Shown here piece after piece: positions 56,282-64,000 of a stretch of DNA of 64,000 bases (position 1 is the first letter of the stretch; the number at the start of each line of letters is the position of its first letter). The translations under genes were made by a program, and so were the position numbers. This stretch comes from Sipunculus nudus. Taxonomy: Eukaryota > Annelida > Sipuncula > Golfingiida > Sipunculidae. The notes below the pieces were generated by a model that saw nothing but the letters and a program-made list of their open reading frames with translations, did no database searches and was not told where the DNA came from. The stretch spans positions 36,324,027 to 36,388,026 of the forward strand of contig CM049308.1 of the NCBI GenBank assembly GCA_026874595.1, in the 5' to 3' direction.

Positions 56282-59200
56282 TATAGTATAAAGTTTTACT
56301 GCACGTAGTACAGCAGTAATTTACGTCATACAGTGATGGGGCTGTTGAGCTAAGTTGAGCTTAATAATGTCTCTCGATCGACCCGCAAAGTGTTCATCGG
56401 TTCAGTGTACAGGGTGAGCATGAGGCTTCTCACATGCTTCGTTCATTCACCTTTGTTCGGCTATAAAGTGTATTTAACCCATATGTTGTTAGACCGAACC
56501 ACAGTGAATGGTTGTAATATATGTTCCCATGGAGTACCATCAGCTGATCAGCTAAACAAACTAATTCAAAGTTCTTTCTTTAAAAACAGGGTTTAGCTAC
56601 AGCAGAGACCTAATGTGATTAAATGAGACAAATTTGACGTCATGGACTTAATAACAGTTATCTTAAATTTAGTATATATCTAGAGTTTTATTCCTTCATG
56701 AGAATTTGGTGCTGACAGTTACGGGACAATTCTTTAATTAAAATACAGCATATGTTTTCACACGGCGGTTCCCTTTGCCTGTCCTCACTACACAGTATGG
56801 AGGGACCGCGGAACCTATCACGCAGCCCCCAGTTTTTTTTCGTGGGAAAAGTAAATAAGATGGACTCAGCTTATGCACAATCTGTAGTAATACATTATTT
56901 AGGAGTTGTGTTATATAACAACATACTCAGTCTTGGGACACGTTTTCATGAGCCTGAAAGTTAAGCTGGTTTTCCTCGATCCAGCTGTGTCTCAGCTTAT
57001 GAAGGAGATGTTCCTATTTCCGTTGTTCTTACCTGAAGACGAACAGAGAATGTGTCTTGCATAAATCTGGGTATACCCGGAAACGGGGAGGGTTTCCCCT
57101 CCTTTTCAAAACGAGGAAAGGACCAAAGAATGATTTTTACCTAACAGACGTTAACAGATTTCACTTTATATAGTTGGTAATGGTTCTGTATGGAACAATA
57201 GATTCTGGAGATTACATGCCGACAAATAGTATGTCGATTCCTGCCATGCATACCATGTATAGTGATATCGAACTTATCAATTGAATATGAATCAATTTGT
57301 ATATAAATGTATCGACTAAATGCACCAGGATTTCCGTTGAATCATGTATTTGTCATATATATTAAATGACATAATCTTGTTCTTCAGAAGAAAAACTTTT
57401 TGTCGAACATTTTGGTGCGGAAAAGTCGAGTATTATGCGGGGAATAAATGTTGATAAAATTTATGTTTTTCCTATGTGTGTCTTATTTATATAGAAATAA
57501 CAATAATGATAATAACAACAGTACTCAAATAAAATTATACCACGTGTGACAGTATACATATTCCTCTGTAATCATGTGTTCACTTTATAAATTAATCATA
57601 TTTTTTCATATTTTAACTTAGAAAAATAAAATATTCATTGAAGAATAGGATTCTTATGAATACATATATTGATGATTTTTTATATATTGATTTTGATATT
57701 AATTTTTTTGGTTTAAATCATGGTTCTCGCAAAAAGGGAAAAAAATTATACATTTTATTTAATTCATTTGTTATATATGTATTCCTAAAAAAAAAATCTC
57801 ATAAAGTGTAATCTTTTTCCACAATTCAAATATCAAAGTGATATAGATAATATGATAAATTATCCCACATAAAAAAAAAATATTTAAAAAGGCTGGACCC
57901 TCAGAAAGATTCAGTATTGTTACGAAGCTGCCAGGCATGAGGCAGGGGCTGTATTCAGTTTATTAGTAATACAGAAACATGACGATTACACGAAGAAGCA
58001 ATCGATTAAATAGTTCTACTTTTATGACTGGGATCACCTTAATGACCTTCCCGGGTCTTAGCAGCTCCATTTTAACGAAGTAAAAAGTGTGTTGCTGTAA
58101 ATGATGTTGACATGTGTACGTACAGTCAGCATGGGCGACATTTTAAGGAAGCTTCATTTATTTCCGCACGACTTGAAATTTATTGGATGTTGTTAAATAC
58201 TACATGTATATTGTTTTCATAACATGACCACATCGATGACTGATTGTATATCACGATTTTATAAATAGAAAAACTGTGTATTTGCTTGATGCTGAAATAC
58301 ATTTTCTCGTACAAATAAACCCTTTTTTTTAACAAAAGCATGTTTCACTATTCCAACAAGATTATTAAATATTGTAAAATAATTTCTTGCTAAATTTAGT
58401 GTGCATTCCAGTCAGTGTCAGGGTATTTAAGTACTTGGTGGTCGGAATTAATATATGTTTCTGCATTCCTGAATATTTGATGATTTTAAGTTCTTAACTG
58501 TATGTCATCACAGGGGTAGTTCCTTAATAGGATACAGAACAAGGGAACCAACCATTTTATCCTTACTTTTGTTAGCTGAAGTTATTACCCTCGGAAATAA
58601 GAGATTTTGTCAAGTTGTCAGAGTGGCTGAACTTGTAATTCGAAAGTCACGATCGGAAAAAAAAAATTAAATTTCACGGCTTGAAAGAACGTCACATAAA
58701 ATAGACAATTCGTTAAATAGATGTGTGTACTTTCTAACAACGCCCTCCATGTGCGAAAAAGATTCCGTCTTTCTTCAGCTTGTAAATCTCCCTGGAATTT
58801 TGGCCCGTTTCCCACGGGTTATATGATTGACAGCAAAGTTTGCGAGGCGGAGGGAATGACGGCGGGTAACAAAGATATGTCATTTATGCTTTGGTTTGTA
58901 CGAACACACGTTTTGCCAGTGTAAACTATACTCACTCACAGCCTAATACCGGATGTGTACTGTAATGTCATTGCAATAGGACTTATGGCCGTTGAAGAGC
59001 AGTTTAACGTATGACTGGCGTCCTGACTCGAATTAGGCTCCCATTTGTCCAATATAAAAAAAAACTACTGAGATATGTCTTCACGACTGTACGTTTGTTA
59101 GACATCTGTAGATATAGCACACAGACATATATAAAAAAATGAGATACAAACAGAGCAACTGACAAATGTGAAATATAACTGAATAGATAACACAATGTTT

Positions 59201-60189
59201 TTGTTTATGGCCTTCGTTTTTTTTGTAAGTCAAGAGACCACATAAAGTAACAAAAAAAAAACACAAATAAGCGCGATGTATTCGGATTGTTGTTGAAGTT
59301 TCCGTTCAACACTCTGTGGTCTGATCCAGAAGTGCAGGCAAACTCCAGAAACGGCAGTTCCCTGTTAATCTCTGATACAGTCCGGTTTTAGACCTACGTA
59401 GGTCCCTATAATTTTGACATATTCTGATTTTACATAAACATACCCCAAGTAAAGGCAACCCCTATACTGTTACTCTGTTAACCCGATGTCCAGCTGCCCT
59501 ATTTCTGCCATGGCCAGTTCCAGTAATATACAAGTATTACTACAATTGGCATCTGTATGCTCAAATATAGGATTCCCATGTAGACCTTACCCCTTAGTGA
59601 TAGTAAGAGAAAGAAAGTAAACTATTTGCTCTCCACAGATGGAGCCAATACATAAATTATAAAATGATCAGTGAACATTAAAAAATGTGTAAAAAAAGAA
59701 TGAAATATTATTCCTCGACCTGTTGCAGGTCTATCCGGTTTAATGGGGTTAAACTGTCTGTAGCTTTCTCAGCGACGTTTTAATCATTCCAACGTGGCTT
59801 GTATTATATGGACTACATGAATGAATGTGATCGTATAATTTGTATTAGCGCCATCGAACCCAGGTTACCCGCACCCCTGACTACCTAAAGATTACGGTTT
59901 GCTATGTAACTTTCAGTCAGTTTTCGTTCAAATTAATCAACTGGTACTTCTTTGATTCATGTAACATAACATACCAAACCCGAAGCTTGATCAAGATAAT
60001 TTTACAGTCATATTGGTTCATGACCCCTAATAGTAATGTTTTAGATACTGTTATCAATTCTGTTTAATTGCACATCGTCTACCATGGGTGTTATGTGGCC
60101 GTCATGTCGCAGTCCAGATCTTACCTTAGTAACAGAAGTCAGTTTGTAGATGTTAAAGATGTCCACTTTATTCTATGAATACTAAGTAT
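56282..60189. other. Downstream non-genic region
   Basis: AT-rich sequence with no supported exon, RNA gene or repeat family. Confidence 0.5.
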
Positions 60190-60640
60190 ACAGGAAATAC
60201 AGTTTTCTCTCCTGGAAATAATATAGTGTCCGCCAGACTTTCGCTCTGAAACCATTTCCTTATGCTTAAATACAGTCGAAATAAACTTGCACCGGCCGCA
60301 ATCGATAACGCGAAAGAAAACATAAACATACGTTACTGTCATTGATCAAGAGAGGGAACAACAGTAAAATAAAAAGTCTAATTTATTTGCGATTCTTGAC
60401 AAGTGCAAATTCCTGATTTGTATGCAAGTTTTCGTCCATGCTTAATATTGTCCCTCTGGTGACGCGGACCTGTTATGGTAAACAGACACGACTGTATTTA
60501 TCAATACACAGAACGAACAATATGTAAGACAAGTGCAAATGAGACACTGAGCCTGTATAAGCCGGGATGATTTCGCTCATTGAAACTTTTAATTCAGCAG
60601 ATATGAACTGATAGCGGAAGATGATACACATTGAGTCAAG
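60190..60640 (+). repeat. Dispersed repeat family R3, downstream copy
   Basis: Collinear with 27240-27640 (tctgaaaccatttcctta, aaaacataaacata, gcaagttttcgtcc, aacaatatgtaagac, gagcctgtataagccggg, aactgatagcggaagatgatacaca). No open frame is preserved in either copy. Confidence 0.6.
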
Positions 60641-61629
60641 CCGCAAAAGTCTACCTTTAGTGGAACGTTTCAGACACGATGCCTTTGCTTGTGGTGAACC
60701 ACGGGGGTCTATTCTGTTGATCTTTCTCTAAGTATGCTTGCATCAGTTGACCGTCAGCTCCCTGTGTTCACGGACGACCACTTTTGAAACTTTTAACTTC
60801 TCAGCCAAAAAGTTAAAGCTTTGAACATATTTTTTCATCCGAACTTCATTTTATATGTTATTGGTTTGCCGATAACAATCCAGCCATTCGCTTTTAATCA
60901 TTAGCAAAAATTTGTGTACTACCTCACGCTGTGAGCTCATTTTTTCTGAATATAAAAGTTAACTCAGCAAAGTCGCCCGGTACACAGACTTACTATCTCA
61001 ATTCACTTTATACGTTGTCGAGGCTCTGTGTCTGAGTAAACACAGTCCACGTATGTCTGTTTACCATAACAAGACCGTGTGACCAGTGGTCCGATCTTGT
61101 GCATGTATGATAACTCCATAACAAGGAAAAGAAACATGAAAGAAAAGACACTGAAGAAACACCGGTTTAAGCTTGAATATACAGCTTGATTTGTGGAGTT
61201 GCGCGGAACTACTGCTAGGTGTCCTACGTTCATGTTATACACCACCGATTGCGTCTGTTGCAAGCGTATTTCCACTCGTGTCACTGAGTAAGCAAACGGT
61301 TTTAGAACGAAATAATGGCAGATATACCGTAAAATTTTTAAAATAATATACTTTATTTCATGTAGATATAACATAACTGGTATGTGAATAGGTCCCTTTA
61401 AGAGTGGAACAACAACTGCTTAAAAAAATCCCATGCTCAAGGTCCACTCAGGGTCTGTTCCGTCTTGTCTGAGTAAACTTTTCAATGTAATGATTCTTCA
61501 GACCTTACATGCAAGAAATAATTTCCGGTCTTTCATCATACCTTATAGTTAAAAATATTTGCCTAACACTCTTTAATATTGTCTCCTAATCTCCATCAGT
61601 TAAGTGTATCAGTTCACAAGGTTAATGTG
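60641..61629. other. Non-genic region
   Basis: A 123-codon antisense frame (61003-61374) exists but has no recognisable domain and sits in ordinary-looking sequence. Nothing else seen. Confidence 0.45.
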
Positions 61630-63240
61630 TGGTCATAGTGCTGACTTTTAGTCATCTGAGCTATACTCATTGTCCTTTGTCCGTCGTCCGTCCGTTAACA
61701 AGGCACGTTTTGAAACCGTTGGACCTACGAATCAATGTCTTGTACATCTACATGTCTGAATTTAGGCCAGTATTGCGTAAGTTTTTAAAGTTATGGGCCC
61801 AAACATAATGCACTTTGTAAATAATCAGGAAATGTAGTTACTCTTTTAATATGAGCATTTTCGAAGCTAGGGATTTTTTTTCAGATATATAACTTTATTT
61901 AATCAAGCTTAATTTGTATACCAATACTTAGATATAAATTTTGGAATTTTTTAGTTTGAGCATAAATATAAAATCAGTACCTTAAATTTTGCCAATCTTT
62001 GACCATGTCACTTTTTTTTCCTGTGTGTACATTTGATTTAATTTTCACAGCAGGTACACATACCGATTGAATCTGTTACACTGTGACCTATATCCTCCGA
62101 GCTATAGGGCTCGAAAATACCCGCCAGAATAATTATAAATTTGGTACAAAAGCTCCATTATCTCAATAAATAATACATTGAATGCCGTGATTCTTTCATG
62201 CATATTTATCATGATGTGTTTCATCAATTCCTGAAGACTGGTGGCGCCACCTGTATTTTTATTTTAAATGTTACGCACTTTTTTTTATTTTTGAGACATT
62301 CAAATGAAGCAGTCTTGACGATAACAGGGTACAAACCGTAACCGTTAGACCTAGAAACTTTTAATTGTACATCCAGGGAGGTTCTAGGTAAATATCCTCG
62401 GAAACCTGAAATTAGGTTATGGTAAACTATATTCTGCGAACTATTGGATACAAATTATGAATTTTAGCCCCCTGAATGTTAGATGGGCTCAAATTGTATC
62501 AGTCAGGCCTAGAATCTTCTAACCTTCTAACGCAACATCCACGGAGTTACTAGGCAAATTTACTCAGAAACCTTAAACTAGGTCATGATGACCTATATTC
62601 TGCGAGTAACTAGTCCAAAACATGATTCTGAGCACCCGAGAGTCGGTCTGGGCACAACTTGTATCCTTTTGGTCTTCAATCTTCTGATGTGATATTCAGG
62701 GAGGTCCTGGGTAAATGTCTTTGAAAATATGAAATTAGGTCACTGGGACCTATATTCTGTGAGCTATAGAAAAAACACGATTTGAGCACCCTGAAGTCAG
62801 ATGAATCCGTTAGCCCTAGAATCTTCACATGTAATATCCATGGAAGTCTTGGGCAAATTTTCTTGGAAACTTGATATTAGGTCATGATGACCTATATTTT
62901 GCAAGCAACTGGCTAAAAACATGATTTTGAACAACCAGACGGTCATAAAGGACAAAAATTGTAACTGTTAGGACTAAAATTTTATTACAAAACGTCCAAG
63001 GAATTCGAGCCAAATCTCTTATAAAAGTAGGTCATGATGACCTAGATTATGCAAGCAACTGGCCAAAATATGATTATAAGCAGCACTTAGACAGTCAGGC
63101 ATGGCACTAAACTTTACTGAATCTTCATTAATGACATCCAGGGAGGTCCTTGGCAAGCCTCCTTTCAGAGTCCTTTGAACCCTGAAATTTGGTCACTGTG
63201 CCCTTTTATTCTCTGAGCTATGAGCAGAAAACCTTATTTT
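61630..63240. repeat. Tandem array C, same family as 22.0-22.9 kb, with ~155-bp subunits
   Basis: Starts with a tttgtccgtcgtccgtccgtt block also seen at 22.06 kb. 62240-62251 is GGTGGCGCCACC. From 62335 the segment 'cctagaatcttct ... catccagggaggtcc ... ggaaac..gaaattaggtca...gacctatattctgcgagc' repeats about six times to 63235. Confidence 0.85.
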
Positions 63241-64000
63241 TAGTACCCAGAAAGTCAGATATGTTGCATGTTGCATGATGTTACATTTCTTTTGAATTAC
63301 CAGGACAGGCATCCTATGTGTCCAAGAACCTGTGCAAACCGGGTATGGGGCCAATCTCTCTGAGCCTGTGGCCTGTTCAAACGGTTGCCGAAGCAATGAG
63401 CTGTTACTCAAAAAGAAATCAACAACATTAGCTCAGTGTGTTCCACGCTTGGCTGGTAAACCGTTTGCACATAGAGGTCGTAACGTACAGCACAGGGTCT
63501 CATCTAATTAGACAAATACAGTGCTCCTCCCTGGTGTAGCGATTCAGGATACGAGGTAAAAAAACCGCGCTTACGATATCGGTAGTATGCCTATAGGTAA
63601 AGCGCTGTGTAAATTAAATTAATACTTTTATTTTCTTAGTTACGAGATGAAGACAAATGTTTCATTTTCCCTGACGCTAAATGCATTTTTACAACCGGAT
63701 GAAACTAAAGGCGCCACCTACAATTCCTCAATGTTTATGCATGGTTGCTGTATATTTAGAATAACATTTGCTTATCCAGTAGCAGAGCGGAAATTACATC
63801 GGTTAAGCTCCAGTTCAAGCTTCACAACAAGATATGAGCAGGTTTCTCAAGAGAGCTGGTGCAAAGTCAAGTGTTTTAGTATTTGAGTAGCTAAGAAGGA
63901 AGCGCCATTACGGCCGTCTGACATGTGCGAAGTGCCTTGCTTAGTTTTGACGAAAACCGCCCTGTAAGGCTAGATAAGAATGCAATGACTACATGACCTA
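63241..64000. other. Window end, non-genic
   Basis: No gene is supported. A single ggcgccacct core (63710) is a further decayed member of the palindrome-bearing repeats. The 79-codon frame at 63647 overlaps it and is probably chance. Confidence 0.4.

Noticed and set aside
61003-61374. 123-codon antisense open frame
   Set aside because: No recognisable motif, signal peptide or splice support. Length is within chance for AT-rich DNA of this size.

Overview
The window is nuclear DNA from an invertebrate animal, most likely a mollusc and plausibly a bivalve. It is AT-rich, intron-rich and crowded with short non-autonomous repeats, and it shows no bacterial gene organisation. The lineage is inferred from three things: the channel type, a SINE that appears to carry the Meta-type central domain, and arrays of short tandem repeats ending in 'gtccgtccgttaac'-like blocks. 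No exon identifies the species.

Only one protein-coding gene can be supported. It is a complete DEG/ENaC-superfamily sodium channel subunit (ASIC/FaNaC/degenerin type) on the + strand. Eleven coding exons between 26697 and 55657 join through GT-AG introns into one uninterrupted 511-residue frame. The product has the cytoplasmic HG gating motif, TM1, the post-TM1 FPAVTVCN motif, an ectodomain with 14 cysteines, the pre-TM2 region and the G-x-S selectivity filter (GFS) in TM2. A likely splice acceptor lies 10 bases before the first Met codon, so the promoter and a 5' exon probably lie further upstream and were not identified with confidence.

Layout. 1-1620: G-rich minisatellite, then a ~279-bp tandem array. 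1621-6430: a hAT-like element, two TAATAG microsatellites and one dispersed repeat copy. 7.2-9.3 kb: a large fold-back element. 9.8-11.6 kb: two strong hairpins. 11.8-15.6 kb: an array of ~450-bp units interrupted by a 1985-bp fold-back element flanked by a 15-bp direct repeat. 15.9-16.8 kb: GC-homopolymer MITEs. 19.5-20.6 kb: 'accttgacc' repeat. 21.2-22.9 kb: a second ~277-bp array merging into ~337-bp units. 26.7-55.7 kb: the channel gene, whose large introns contain SINEs, MITEs, a retrotransposon fragment and another fold-back element. 55.7-56.3 kb: 3' UTR region with a SINE. 60.2-63.2 kb: a dispersed repeat copy and a third array.

The most notable non-genic signals are: (i) the 12-bp palindrome GGTGGCGCCACC, found eight times exactly and many times in diverged form, always within tandem or dispersed repeat units; (ii) two ~210-bp MITEs in opposite orientation that closely bracket the 73-bp exon 8 of the channel gene; (iii) three independent fold-back elements, each with an (AT)n tract between its arms; and (iv) a MITE inserted into the arm of a perfect 29-bp hairpin. 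Outside the channel gene I found no conserved protein. The many other short open frames look like chance or repeat-derived reading frames.
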